A stretch of DNA of 64,000 nucleotides from Eubacterium oxidoreducens (GCF_900104415.1 NZ_FMXR01000008.1:1-64000), one strand, 5' to 3'. Counted from the stretch's first letter, positions 1-9,198 are shown. Made by a program: numbers and translations. The notes: generated from the sequence alone by a model not told the origin.

Positions 1-139
1 AAAAAGTTGCACGATTGATTCCGTGTAATTCAAGCCATTCAGTGCCTGTCATGTCGGCCGGACGAGATTTGTAAGCTTCAACTTCAGCAATCCATTTCTG
101 AAGTCGCATGTTTTGTTTAATTGTTGTTGGATTGTTCAT
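1..139 (-). CDS. IS66-type accessory protein TnpA, N-terminal part
   Basis: The reverse strand encodes MNNPTTIKQNMRLQKWIAEV and then a segment with EWLELHGINRATF, and runs off the left edge of the window. The W-x5-H-I-N-x-A-T-F pattern resembles the helix-turn-helix start of IS66 accessory protein TnpA. A GGGAGG ribosome binding site lies just upstream of the ATG at 139. Only 46 codons are visible, so whether the gene is intact is unknown. It suggests an insertion sequence continuing to the left. Confidence 0.5.
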   Translation of the reverse strand, partial: MNNPTTIKQNMRLQKWIAEVEAYKSRPADMTGTEWLELHGINRATF

Positions 140-152
140 CTGATAACCTCCC

Positions 153-219
153 GTAGTTCATAGACTATATGGACTCTATAGAGTATATGGAGTCTATAGA
201 CTCTATAAAGTTTAACTAC
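153..219. promoter_or_regulatory. Nested palindromes, putative operator
   Basis: Two perfect 12-bp palindromes, ACTCTATAGAGT (173-184) and AGTCTATAGACT (191-202), sit inside an outer inverted repeat GTAGTT (153-158) / AACTAC (214-219). They lie directly upstream of the leftward gene at 139. The symmetry suggests a dimeric repressor site or a cruciform at an element end. The binding protein is unknown. Confidence 0.4.
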
Positions 220-310
220 AGGAATTATCTCAAATGAACATGCTAGTTACGAGGTACCGATGGTTTACCGGTTACTAGAGAACGCAAACCACTCTCTTTT
301 ATAAAAGAAT

Positions 311-372
311 TGCACAAAAAAAGAGCCATTAATTCTTCTATTGTCAGAAGTTTTAATGGTTCTTTTTTTATA
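311..372. terminator. Bidirectional terminator
   Basis: An inverted repeat with arms around GCCATTAA and TTAATGG has an A-run before it and a T-run after it. It can terminate the leftward toxin gene that ends at 378. Between 220 and 310 I see no gene. Confidence 0.7.
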
Positions 373-377
373 CATAA

Positions 378-815
378 TTAGCGGTTCAATCGACTATTAT
401 ATCCTTTAAGTTCAGATTCAGACACATAGACTTGCTTATTTTCATCTATATAATTGTTGTTTTGATAGTCGATATAAGCTCTAATTACTTCTTGAAATTT
501 CTTATCGCTCAATTTGTCTTCTTGCCGTCGTAATAAACAAATATCATCAAAATATTCTATTCTTAAGCAATTATCTAACTGTATAAAGCTATCTTTATCT
601 ATTACTGTTTCAAGAGGGGCATCACAATAGATAATTTTGTTGCTTTTCTTTAACGCCTTATATTCCTTGTTTTTCAACGAATCTACCTGAGCGATTTCAA
701 TATAATTATCATCAGCATTAACGAATAAAACCAAATATGGATGTGGATTAAGGATAGTTCCAGAATTATTTACTCTCATTCGTAATGTAATAATCTGTCC
801 GATTTCTATATTCAT
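378..815 (-). CDS. Putative PemK/MazF-like toxin paired with Panacea antitoxin
   Basis: A 145-residue protein. Its N-terminal part (GQIITLRMRV, then HPYLVLF, then EIAQVDSL) follows the usual order of conserved strands in PemK/MazF endoribonucleases. The gene starts inside the stop codon of the upstream Panacea-domain gene (ATGA overlap), the typical arrangement of a translationally coupled toxin-antitoxin operon. Panacea antitoxins pair with many unrelated toxins, so the partner fold is less certain than the pairing. A bidirectional terminator follows at 311-372. Confidence 0.5.
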   Translation of the reverse strand: MNIEIGQIITLRMRVNNSGTILNPHPYLVLFVNADDNYIEIAQVDSLKNKEYKALKKSNKIIYCDAPLETVIDKDSFIQLDNCLRIEYFDDICLLRRQEDKLSDKKFQEVIRAYIDYQNNNYIDENKQVYVSESELKGYNSRLNR

Positions 816-1309
816 GCTATTCTCATACGATTTAATACTTTTATCATATCAGCGTATTGTTCTTCGTATATCTCCTTATATCGCAAGCTATCCATTTTCT
901 GTTCTGCCATAGTTGTGCCATTATGTTTATCAATCCATGCCTTATCTTCATGGTCGATTTCGATAATTTCATCTATGTCAGCATTTTTTAATGCTTCAAA
1001 TAGTTTCTTCAACAATACCTTTTGTTCATCACTAATGTTTGTATATTCATTTCTGCTATTCAATAATACACGATAGTCACGCTGAATATTTGGAATAACA
1101 GCTCCATTGCTGTATGCATAAAAAGGAGAATCTATTAACAAGTTGCCTGTCATGGCAATATAAATGTTTTGAGCCAAATGCATATACTTATTAAGTCTCG
1201 CATTTCCTTCATAAAATGTAGAGCCGTTGCGAACAATTAAGTTTTGATTAAAATACTGACGGTCAGGGTCTAAACTCAAAAAATAATTTGCTAAATCTCT
1301 TGCAGTCAT
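812..1309 (-). CDS. Panacea-domain (DUF4065/SocA-like) antitoxin
   Basis: About 165 residues beginning MTARDLANYFLSLD. The pattern of DLANYFL at the start, LNKYMHLAQ in the middle and a YSNGAVIP motif matches Panacea (SocA-like) proteins. These act as antitoxins or proteolytic adaptors. I chose the ATG at 1309 because GGAGGA lies 6-8 nt upstream. An in-frame ATG at 1441 would add a hydrophobic stretch without a ribosome binding site. It is first in a two-gene operon with the toxin at 378-815 and overlaps it by 4 nt. Confidence 0.75.
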   Translation of the reverse strand: MTARDLANYFLSLDPDRQYFNQNLIVRNGSTFYEGNARLNKYMHLAQNIYIAMTGNLLIDSPFYAYSNGAVIPNIQRDYRVLLNSRNEYTNISDEQKVLLKKLFEALKNADIDEIIEIDHEDKAWIDKHNGTTMAEQKMDSLRYKEIYEEQYADMIKVLNRMRIA

Positions 1310-1467
1310 TTTTGTCCTCCTTTTAACATGATTGAAATGTATCATTTCTATGCCATGATAGTAGCATAAATACGTGAAAAACTCAATAAAGTAAACAAAT
1401 AATATCAGAGATGCAAGACATTGCACCTCTTTTTTCGGCAAAAATTAGTTTGGTGTACTTATATAAG
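1310..1467. other. Intergenic region with orphan terminator and motif
   Basis: No gene is seen. On the plus strand, GATGCAA (1411-1417) and TTGCACC form a hairpin followed by T6 (terminator-like). Then GTACTTAT occurs at 1455-1462, directly before the IS605 end. These look like the control region of a gene lost when the transposon inserted. Confidence 0.4.
1455..1462 (+). promoter_or_regulatory. GTACTTAT motif 1
   Basis: Element-wide motif, here abutting the IS605 end instead of a gene start. Confidence 0.5.
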
Positions 1468-1469
1468 TC

Positions 1470-1614
1470 AACTACCCATCACTTAAAGGTAATGGGCTTG
1501 TAACTGCCCAGTCGTAGTAACGGCTTATGCCTCCGACCTTTGACCCCAATAGGTATTATTACCTAAAGTGGCGTTACATTATAGGGTGGTTGACAGCACC
1601 CTTTACGACAAAGT
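1470..1614 (-). ncRNA. Possible omega (right-end) RNA of TnpB
   Basis: About 145 nt of non-coding, hairpin-rich sequence lies between the tnpB stop and the transposon end. In this family the tnpB 3' end and right-end region produce the guide scaffold, with the guide read from the flanking DNA. Position and structure fit. Expression is inferred. Confidence 0.45.
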
Positions 1615-2754
1615 TTACTCTGCCGTAACTGTATCCGGTACTTGGCTATCTGCAAGATAGTTGATTCCCATGCGGTACAGATTCATTGCTCCAATGCGGT
1701 CATCATTAGATTTGTAGCCACAGTTTTTGCAGGTAAACAGATGCATCTTCTTATCACGGTTAGCTTTTTCAATATGTCCACATACAGGACAACACTGACT
1801 CGTGTAACGAGGGTTGACCTTGATAACGGTAGACCGATTCTGTTTAGCCTTATAGATAAGTTTCTGTTCAAGGTCATAGAAAGACCATGACACAGAAACA
1901 TAGCGGTCTTTAGTCCTGACACGCTCTGTAGCATTGCGAACGCCCGACAAATCTTCAATGACAAAGAGTGTATGCTTCGGGTTGTTCAGGGCGAGTGCCT
2001 TTGATACCTGGTGGTTTACATCCTGCATCCAACGGTTTTCTCGCTGACCGATAGCTTTAATCCTACGTCTTGCAGATGGAGTGTGACGCATTTGGAGTTC
2101 TTTACGAAGTTTAGAATAGTGAGCACGTTTCTGTTTGATAGATTTACCACTGACAAATCCAGACTTGTGCTCACTATCATAGGTGGCAACAACAAAGTTA
2201 ATACCTCTGTCAATGCCAACAACATTGCAGATGTCAGAGATATTGCTTTCCTCTACATCATAAGTGACAGGGATATGCAAAAAATATTTGCCATGCTTAT
2301 TTACAAGCTTGGCTGTACCAAACTTATAGATTGTATGGTCAAAGTATTTAGACATGCCTTTAGTGAAATAAGGCAGCTTAACACGTCCATTCAGCGTATT
2401 CACTGAAAAGCAATTTTGAGTCAGGGAATAATCCCTGTTCCAAACAAGGTCGTACTGTGGTTTCTTGAAATTAGGCTGAATCCACTCTTTCTGATTTTCA
2501 AGAATGGTTTTGTATCTTGCGATAACCGTCTTAAACACGGACTGAGCCATTTGGGATTTAAGACCAAACCTTTCTCGAAGTGTGGAATACAGAACCTTAT
2601 TCAAGGAAAACTGCTTTAAGTCATGAGTACGGAATACATAGTTAGACACGTAGTTACAAGCATCAGAATAAACAGACATGGTTTCATCAAGTAAAACCTT
2701 ACTGTCCGCATTAACGGATATCTGAATTTTAGCCGTAACTGTCATTTGTTCCAT
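1615..2754 (-). CDS. tnpB: RNA-guided endonuclease TnpB
   Basis: A 379-residue protein of normal TnpB length. RuvC-like catalytic positions are visible: D in VVGIDRGINF, E in LFVIEDLSG and D in SNDDRIGAMNL. The zinc finger has CCPVCG and then FTCKNCGYKS. TnpB cleaves DNA at the excised donor site, guided by omega RNA, and favours transposon retention. It is divergent from tnpA with about 80 bp between the starts. All catalytic residues are present. Confidence 0.95.
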   Translation of the reverse strand: MEQMTVTAKIQISVNADSKVLLDETMSVYSDACNYVSNYVFRTHDLKQFSLNKVLYSTLRERFGLKSQMAQSVFKTVIARYKTILENQKEWIQPNFKKPQYDLVWNRDYSLTQNCFSVNTLNGRVKLPYFTKGMSKYFDHTIYKFGTAKLVNKHGKYFLHIPVTYDVEESNISDICNVVGIDRGINFVVATYDSEHKSGFVSGKSIKQKRAHYSKLRKELQMRHTPSARRRIKAIGQRENRWMQDVNHQVSKALALNNPKHTLFVIEDLSGVRNATERVRTKDRYVSVSWSFYDLEQKLIYKAKQNRSTVIKVNPRYTSQCCPVCGHIEKANRDKKMHLFTCKNCGYKSNDDRIGAMNLYRMGINYLADSQVPDTVTAE

Positions 2755-2833
2755 ATATTCACCTCATAGATACTTCACTAGATATATGTTATACTATTCA
2801 TTAGTGAAAGTCAATATGTTTGAGGAATTCGAT

Positions 2834-3238
2834 ATGGATAATAGATATAACCGTCATAACAGACGCAAATACAGTCTGAAAGTGCATATAGTTCTTGTTA
2901 CAAAGTACTGCAAGCAGATACTTAAGGGTTCTATTGCTGATGATGTAAAGCAAAAGATATACGATATCTGTAATTCCAAAGGTTATGGCATTATTGCTAT
3001 GGAAACTGACAAAGACCATATACATTTTCTTATTAACTACGATACTACAGACAGAGTTTGCGATATTGTAAAACTTATCAAACAACAGACTACATATTAT
3101 CTATGGCAGAAATATCAAAACTTCCTGTCGAAACAGTATTGGAAGAAGAAAATCTTTTGGTCTGATGGGTGCTTTGTTTGTAGTATAGGCGAAGTATCGT
3201 CGGCTACCATACAAAAATACATTGAGAGCCAGGGTTAA
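2834..3238 (+). CDS. tnpA: IS200/IS605 transposase TnpA (Y1 HUH)
   Basis: A 134-residue single-strand transposase. The HUH motif is seen as KDHIHFLIN, and the catalytic tyrosine lies near the C-terminus in TIQKYIESQG. I chose the ATG at 2834 because GAGGA lies 9 nt upstream; two earlier in-frame ATGs lack a ribosome binding site. The length matches active family members. Confidence 0.92.
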   Translation: MDNRYNRHNRRKYSLKVHIVLVTKYCKQILKGSIADDVKQKIYDICNSKGYGIIAMETDKDHIHFLINYDTTDRVCDIVKLIKQQTTYYLWQKYQNFLSKQYWKKKIFWSDGCFVCSIGEVSSATIQKYIESQG

Positions 3239-3292
3239 TGGCTACGAATTTACAAGGCTCCTCCCACCGCCCAAGGGCAGTGGGTTTCCGCC

Positions 3293-3376
3293 TATGACAA
3301 CCGAAAGGATTTTATTTATGAAGTGAAAAAACAAACGGCTATTGAATTTTTGCAGGAACGTGAAAATGAGTCGTAA
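3293..3376 (+). pseudogene. C-terminal remnant of an unidentified gene
   Basis: Immediately right of the transposon an open frame without a start reads YDNRKDFIYEVKKQTAIEF, then LQERENES and a stop at 3374-3376. The region left of the transposon has a terminator and a GTACTTAT motif but no 5' coding part. The insertion therefore probably came with loss of the gene's N-terminal part. Confidence 0.45.
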
Positions 3377-3384
3377 TTTTTGAA

Positions 3385-3392
3385 GTACTTAT
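3385..3392 (+). promoter_or_regulatory. GTACTTAT motif 2
   Basis: Precedes the long leader of the subtilase gene. Two hairpins (AAAGGGG/CCCCTTT and TCTCCT/AGGAGA) follow within 45 nt. Confidence 0.5.
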
Positions 3393-3560
3393 GAAAGGGG
3401 ATTCCCCTTTCTCCTCTAAGAAAGGAGATGGTGCTTATGTGCATTGTATAAAGCTATCCTATTTGCCTTTCGTCGCGAGAAAGAGCAGTGGGAAGAGGAT
3501 TTTTCACATGTTACTTATGGGCTAAAACCCATTAGCTTTAGCTGATGGGTTTTAATTACT
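3393..3560 (+). promoter_or_regulatory. Structured leader of the 1747-aa protein
   Basis: A leader of about 180 nt with several hairpins, ending in AAACCCAT...ATGGGTTTT (about 3525-3554). That last hairpin resembles a terminator or attenuator just before the ribosome binding site. Regulation by attenuation is possible but not shown. Confidence 0.35.
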
Positions 3561-3576
3561 AAGGAGGAAGAAAATA

Positions 3577-6500
3577 TTGAAACGATTTATTTCATTTATT
3601 TCAGGGCTTGCTATCACGGTTACTACAGTTGCAACTCCGCTGATGGCTTCGGCGAATGTAACCGAATTTGATAGAGCAAGCGAATTTTTAGCAAAAGTCG
3701 AAGCAAATGATAATGTCGTTTTGGTTTCGTCTGATGCCGATACGAGCGACTATGATACTGTATATAAATACAGGGGTGTTAGTGCAATCGTAGCGGAGGA
3801 CAAAGATGAAGCGAAAGACATTCAAAAAGAAGTAAGCGGAGAAACCAATTATTCAAGTAAAATTGAAGATTGCGACATTGAAACAGTTGCAAAGACTCAG
3901 GTAGAAACGGATAAGGCTGATGAGGACGAGGTAATTGCCCTTATCGACACGGCTGTTGATACCGAATATGTACAAAATATTGTCAATGATTCTATGGCAG
4001 GAGATGGAGATACTTCTTCTCACGGCACGATTATGGCAAGTATTTTAAATGAATATTCTGATGCAAGTATTTTGCCACTTGGGGTATACTCTGATAACGG
4101 CACTGCAACAGTTTTGGAAACTTATGTTGCCATTGAACTTGCGATTCAGCAAAAAAATGTAACAGTTATCAACCTTTCTGTTGCAAATACAGGCAAAAGC
4201 AAACTTTTGCAAGAAGCCATTCAAGATGCGAATGACAAAGGCATTGCGGTTATTTGTGCAGTTGGTAATGATAGTGCGGATTCAAAAGATTATATTCCTG
4301 CAAATATAGATGGAGCGATTGGCGTTGGTGCGGTAGAAGGAGGTAGCCTTGCTGATTATTCCAACTATGGAGATTATGTAGATTTTGTTTCAGATGGCGA
4401 ATACTCTTATGACGGAACGATTGTAAGCGGAACGTCTATCTCATCTGCCTATGTATCCGCTCTTTATTCAACGCTTGATGGCGACTTAGAAGAAAGACTT
4501 GACGGACTTAGCAAAGTTGCTACAAAAACAAGTGATGGTTATGACTTTGTTATGCCGACAAAGGTAAAGGAAACTGAGGAAGACGCATCTAATGATGAAG
4601 TTGAAACTATAAAAGAAGATGCCTCTGATGACTCAACCGAAGACACCTCTGAGGAAACGTCTGAGGACTTGTCTACGCAATATGAAAGCGTTCTGCAAGA
4701 AAAAAGCACTTCTTCTGATGACGGAAATCAGACTTTAAAAACAACAGTGGATTCTTCTATAAACAGATATCCTGTGCTGGCTACAAAAGACATTAAGATT
4801 GTATATTCTAATCCGACTTCAAGCGGAGTATATCGAACCGCTACTGTGTCGATTAATACGTCTGATTATGACAAAGGGGCAACGGCAACAATCGCATGGT
4901 TATTTAATCAGTTAGGTGCAGGAAAAATTACAGACAAGCATTATGTAAAGGCTAACGAAGTAGACATTAATTTAACGTCTTTAACAGTTAATGTAAATGC
5001 AGGTTTCACACAAAAAGCAGTCGAGAAAGGTGATTTTAAGTGGCGAGACGAAAGTGAATGCGGAGCGTTTTCAGGAACTTTTTCAAACAAATACGGCTGT
5101 TCTGCAACAATCAACCTTAATGGAAATAAAATTGTAGTTGGGGCAGGACTTAGTGATGCAGTAGTGATTAATGTTGATAACGGCAGTACGACTACTGTTA
5201 CCTCAACAAATAGCAGTGGTTATACAAGCACACAAGGTGCTTATGGCGAGAATGGAAGTAGCGTTAATCGCTCGCAGGTTGCCTTTTCGGTAAAAGGTGG
5301 AGGTAGTCTTTACTTTAAAAATGTTGAAATACTAAACTTTAACAACACAGCAAGCAAAGATAGTGACACAAACACGTCTGTAGCTTATGCGGATAACTAT
5401 TCAACACTTTCTTTTAATGGCTGTAATATTCATGGTAATAAGTCTTACAAAGGTCTTACCATTTCAGTTTCCACAGAATCAGGTGATAAAGGACATTGCG
5501 AGTTCGAAATGAATAAGACATCTAGCTCTATTACGAATGGCGGACGTGCTACTTCTTTTTATGATAATTACGGTGGAATTTCCACTCGTCTTGCGACAAT
5601 AACATTAAATGAAGCAAGTCTTTCTAATAACCGTAGTTGCACCTATGTCAATAGCGGAAACACCCAAGATACAGCAAATGCCGTTTTTCGCATAAAAGGC
5701 GGTTCGACTGCTACACTAAGCGGTGTAGAAATTAAGAACAACACTACCTACGCAACAGGAACTATTGTTGTTACAAATTCCACAGTTACGCAAAACGGAA
5801 ATGTGTCAATTCATGATAACAGTGTTAAAGCTCAATCAGATGAAAGTTGCGGCTCTGCGGGAGGACTATATCTTAATGGAAATTCGTGGTACATAGATGG
5901 ACATACTTTAAATGTGTATAATAACACCGCTCAGCAAAATGGAGGTGGGATTGTAATTGGTTCAGGAACGCTTTATGCATCAGGAACATTAAATGTGCAT
6001 GATAATACTGCAAGCAGTTCTTCGGGTGGAATTAGAGTTACAGGTGGAACGCTTGACGCATCAGGAACTGTAAAAGTTTATAAAAACAAGGCAACAAATG
6101 GTGGTGGAGGAATTCATGTATATGGAGGTACAGTTACTTCATCAGGAACAGTAGAGGTTTATAAAAACACGACTTCATCATCTGCAAGCGGAGTTTTAGT
6201 AAATGGAGGAGGAAAGTTCAATGTAAATGGCGGCACAATGACTGTATATGAAAACAGCGGTGGTTCAAGTAGTGTAAAAATTGGAGCAAGTAGTACTTTT
6301 ACAAATACAGGCACTCTTACCATTCGGACGGATAAGACTTCAAGCGGTCTTGTAGCACTTTTGTACGACATTGGAACTTTCACAAATGACGGAACTCTCT
6401 CTTTGTACGAATCTCCAACTTATGGACTTCGAGTAGGAGATAGCAGTGATAGCGGAGTTTTTAAGTCAACAACTAACCTTTCGGTTGGAGTAAGCAAAGC

Positions 6501-8820
6501 AAATACATCAGGTGGTATTTATGTTACAAATGCATCATCGACAGTTTCTATCAGTGGCGAACCTGTTCTTTATGGAAATACAGGAAATGCCTTAACTGTA
6601 AACAACGGAAAAGTAACCGTGACAGGTGCAATGTTTGCCAATTCCAGCAAGATGCTCTATGTCACTTCTAATTCAAGCAAAACAGTAACTTTAACTAGTT
6701 GCAAAATGAGTGGTGACAGCTCATCTAGCACATCTAATTATGTGTACGATGGCGGAGAAGGAACTGTAAATCTTACAAAATGTTTTATTGGTTGCACGAG
6801 CGAAAGCTCTGTTAATACAAACGGGCAAATCGCAATTGTAAAAAATGGCAGTGGCAAAATGTTTTTGAATGAAAACCTTATTGCCTCTAGTGCTAAAGGA
6901 AACGGCGCAGTATTAGATGTTGAAAGTGGCAGTGTTTACAGCGGATTTTCTAATACTTCTTTTACCACTTCTTCAGGAAATACTTATGCAAGCCAAAACA
7001 CCTCAGCTACATCAGTTGTAAAGGTTGCAAATAACGGAACTTTGTACGATTACAATTCTCAAATTGTAGGAAAAGGAACATATGGAGTCTATAGCACAGG
7101 ACAGACAGCGTTAAACTACACGGAGATTGACGGAACAATCACCTACACGAGCACAGGAGCAGAGACAGGAAAGAACGGAGAGGACGTAACAGGATTTGAG
7201 ACTGGCGTGTATGAGCCAAGTGCTAGTGGGGAAGATATTGACATAACTAAGACTAATCGTGAAAAACAATATGTAGACCTTGAAAACATCACAATCAAAG
7301 GAACTTCGAATAAGAGCGTAGTAGCAGAGACGGAATGCTTTTCTAGTGAGTATAAAGACGGTGTCGGTGGTAGTGAAAACTCTCTTGTCATGGGAGGAAC
7401 ATTGTCACTAGAAGATGCTGTTCAGCTAGGAGCATATGCAAGAGTTTCCGTATCTTCTAAAATCACTTCTGATGAAATTGAGCTTGTCGTTGCAACAGGC
7501 AGTGATTCGCAAGAAGATGGTCGAATTTTGACGGATATTGTGTCAAGTGAGAACATCAACGGAGATGGAAAATTAAAAATTGCTAATCAGGCAAGAGTGA
7601 AAGCCAACTCAGCTAATTCAAAATCCTTGTCTGTTTATTCAAGTAAAAAGACAACATCTTATCAGACACATGAAGATGAAGAAAATGCAATCATTACTTT
7701 TGTGTATGCAGGAACGACAGCAAAAAGTGAATCTGCTACTACAGATAACATTGGAATTGGAGAGTATGTGAAAAAAGAACCTGATAAATCAAATAATATG
7801 AATGGTTTATATTACCTTTACAGGGGCGACGTTCTAACAACCACTTCTTACGCACAATCCACCTTTTTGTCGAAACAGGTAGATGTCAATGTAGATACGT
7901 TTGTAAATACATTAGAGTCCTCTGTTCCAACAAGATTTGAATATACGGGTTACAATACAAATGTTAGCAATTATAAAATCACCTATGCGTCAAGTGATGA
8001 TTGGTTTGAGAATTGGGATAATTCCAAAGATGTTTGCACTATACAAACATGGTGGTGCGAAGGTCTTGGCGTAAAAACCCCATCATCAGTCTCTTTGATT
8101 GATGATGGAAACGGAGATGTAAAAGATGTTGCAACTTTTAAAAAATGGGTAATTAACCATGATGGAACGTATACGACAGATACAAGTAAGATTGATGAAG
8201 ACGATACGCTTTATGCAATCTTTGATACAACCTATGAGGTAGCTTATCATTATTCTAATCTTACGAAAGAAAAGACCAAAACAAAGACTTCTACTTATGA
8301 CTTGGTGGATTATGAGAAAGCGGAAAATGCGATGGATATTTCAACGCAGACTTATTCGGATTCCATCACCGATACTACATACGATTCCTTTAGTGAAATT
8401 AACGAAATCATTGCAAAGGAAAATGCGGACGCAACAGACGAAGAATTGTTAAGCGTAAATTACTACGCATCTTCTAATGGAAGTGACGAAAAGGTCATTA
8501 TGGAAACGGATGAAGATGGCAACATTGTAGGTGTAGGACAGTTCATGGGATGGTCTACAATAGATGATGCAAAGGTAGCCATTGATGATGAAAGCATTAC
8601 AAGAGAAAATATCTTTGGTGATGATAGTTCTTATACAACTGGCGTATTGTCAACAGATAGTAGAACGCTTTCTGCATCTCAGAAGTCATCTGTTAAGAAA
8701 TTGTTTAACAACGTAGATTACACAGCACTTCCGTGCACGAAAGTAATCTACTTATTTACCGCAAAAGACAAAATGCCATATTCAGTATTAAAGGCACAAA
8801 ATTATCTAACAAACAATTAA
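3577..8820 (+). CDS. Giant secreted subtilase (S8) with beta-helix repeats
   Basis: A 1747-residue exported protein starting at TTG with AAGGAGGA upstream. Residues 1-26 form a signal peptide ending ASA. An S8 subtilisin domain follows, with D124 (IALIDTAVD), H149 (SSHGT), oxyanion N231 (AVGND) and S287 (SGTSISS), so it should be active. A long acidic linker then leads into many Gly/Ser/Thr-rich beta-helix repeats (about residues 480-1250, with recurring SGT..V..NT and GG motifs). The C-terminus resembles InlB-type B repeats. I see no LPXTG anchor. It is probably an extracellular adhesin or protease that acts on neighbouring cells, alone on its transcript after a structured leader. Confidence 0.8.
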   Translation: MKRFISFISGLAITVTTVATPLMASANVTEFDRASEFLAKVEANDNVVLVSSDADTSDYDTVYKYRGVSAIVAEDKDEAKDIQKEVSGETNYSSKIEDCDIETVAKTQVETDKADEDEVIALIDTAVDTEYVQNIVNDSMAGDGDTSSHGTIMASILNEYSDASILPLGVYSDNGTATVLETYVAIELAIQQKNVTVINLSVANTGKSKLLQEAIQDANDKGIAVICAVGNDSADSKDYIPANIDGAIGVGAVEGGSLADYSNYGDYVDFVSDGEYSYDGTIVSGTSISSAYVSALYSTLDGDLEERLDGLSKVATKTSDGYDFVMPTKVKETEEDASNDEVETIKEDASDDSTEDTSEETSEDLSTQYESVLQEKSTSSDDGNQTLKTTVDSSINRYPVLATKDIKIVYSNPTSSGVYRTATVSINTSDYDKGATATIAWLFNQLGAGKITDKHYVKANEVDINLTSLTVNVNAGFTQKAVEKGDFKWRDESECGAFSGTFSNKYGCSATINLNGNKIVVGAGLSDAVVINVDNGSTTTVTSTNSSGYTSTQGAYGENGSSVNRSQVAFSVKGGGSLYFKNVEILNFNNTASKDSDTNTSVAYADNYSTLSFNGCNIHGNKSYKGLTISVSTESGDKGHCEFEMNKTSSSITNGGRATSFYDNYGGISTRLATITLNEASLSNNRSCTYVNSGNTQDTANAVFRIKGGSTATLSGVEIKNNTTYATGTIVVTNSTVTQNGNVSIHDNSVKAQSDESCGSAGGLYLNGNSWYIDGHTLNVYNNTAQQNGGGIVIGSGTLYASGTLNVHDNTASSSSGGIRVTGGTLDASGTVKVYKNKATNGGGGIHVYGGTVTSSGTVEVYKNTTSSSASGVLVNGGGKFNVNGGTMTVYENSGGSSSVKIGASSTFTNTGTLTIRTDKTSSGLVALLYDIGTFTNDGTLSLYESPTYGLRVGDSSDSGVFKSTTNLSVGVSKANTSGGIYVTNASSTVSISGEPVLYGNTGNALTVNNGKVTVTGAMFANSSKMLYVTSNSSKTVTLTSCKMSGDSSSSTSNYVYDGGEGTVNLTKCFIGCTSESSVNTNGQIAIVKNGSGKMFLNENLIASSAKGNGAVLDVESGSVYSGFSNTSFTTSSGNTYASQNTSATSVVKVANNGTLYDYNSQIVGKGTYGVYSTGQTALNYTEIDGTITYTSTGAETGKNGEDVTGFETGVYEPSASGEDIDITKTNREKQYVDLENITIKGTSNKSVVAETECFSSEYKDGVGGSENSLVMGGTLSLEDAVQLGAYARVSVSSKITSDEIELVVATGSDSQEDGRILTDIVSSENINGDGKLKIANQARVKANSANSKSLSVYSSKKTTSYQTHEDEENAIITFVYAGTTAKSESATTDNIGIGEYVKKEPDKSNNMNGLYYLYRGDVLTTTSYAQSTFLSKQVDVNVDTFVNTLESSVPTRFEYTGYNTNVSNYKITYASSDDWFENWDNSKDVCTIQTWWCEGLGVKTPSSVSLIDDGNGDVKDVATFKKWVINHDGTYTTDTSKIDEDDTLYAIFDTTYEVAYHYSNLTKEKTKTKTSTYDLVDYEKAENAMDISTQTYSDSITDTTYDSFSEINEIIAKENADATDEELLSVNYYASSNGSDEKVIMETDEDGNIVGVGQFMGWSTIDDAKVAIDDESITRENIFGDDSSYTTGVLSTDSRTLSASQKSSVKKLFNNVDYTALPCTKVIYLFTAKDKMPYSVLKAQNYLTNN

Positions 8821-8827
8821 GATTTAT

Positions 8828-8850
8828 GTGGGGAGCAATTGCTCCCCCAT
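8828..8850 (+). terminator. Hairpin after subtilase gene
   Basis: GGGGAGCAATTGCTCCCC is a perfect palindromic hairpin, but no clear T-run follows. Confidence 0.45.
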
Positions 8851-8898
8851 ACTCATATTATAAAATTACTTTAAAGTTAGTGAAATATGGAGGCGTGT

Positions 8899-9195
8899 AT
8901 GAGTAAAATTTTTATAACAAATATAATTTCTGACACATTAAAAACAAATGGCAAACCTGAAATAACAAATCTAAAACTTCATGAGCTTATTTGCGACCGT
9001 CAAATAGAAGGTGGAACTTTAGAAAGACAGGTAACATCTATTTTAGATTTTAATGAATATCAGTCTGTTATCAGTAATGGTTTTTATACTGTAAATGATG
9101 AAAAGGATTCACCCTTATCCGTTGACAGTCCTTTTAACGAAAAAGAATATGAAAATGGTAAAATTATACAAATAGGATATCCGAAAAGATATTAA
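8899..9195 (+). CDS. Hypothetical protein
   Basis: A 98-residue protein starting MSKIFITNIISD. GGAGG lies 5-9 nt before the ATG at 8899, so the in-frame ATG at 8887 is unlikely to be the start. The sequence is polar with no signal or membrane segment, and I recognise no family. It sits alone between the subtilase gene and a strong terminator. Confidence 0.6.
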   Translation: MSKIFITNIISDTLKTNGKPEITNLKLHELICDRQIEGGTLERQVTSILDFNEYQSVISNGFYTVNDEKDSPLSVDSPFNEKEYENGKIIQIGYPKRY

Positions 9196-9198
9196 AAG

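Larger units (their letters stand above)
1468..3292. mobile_element. IS605-type transposon (IS200/IS605 family)
   Basis: A single-strand transposon unit with divergent tnpA (plus) and tnpB (minus). Subterminal imperfect hairpins are visible at both ends: CCCATCAC/GTAATGGG around 1473-1493, and CCCACCGCCC/GGGCAGTGGG around 3263-3286. TnpA of this family recognises such hairpins. Exact ends are approximate because the family makes no target duplication. Both genes look full length, so the element may be active. Confidence 0.8.

Noticed and set aside
1411-1434. Terminator of the Panacea gene
   Set aside because: Its T-run is on the plus strand, while the toxin-antitoxin genes run leftward and end at 311-372.
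1-3376. Left attachment site (copy of the tRNA-Thr 3' end)
   Set aside because: No match to the sequence around the T-arm and acceptor 3' strand was found on the left; the left end probably lies outside the window.
6159-6383. Antisense frames inside the subtilase gene (also 7143-7391)
   Set aside because: Shadows of the repeat codons, without ribosome binding sites or plausible protein features.
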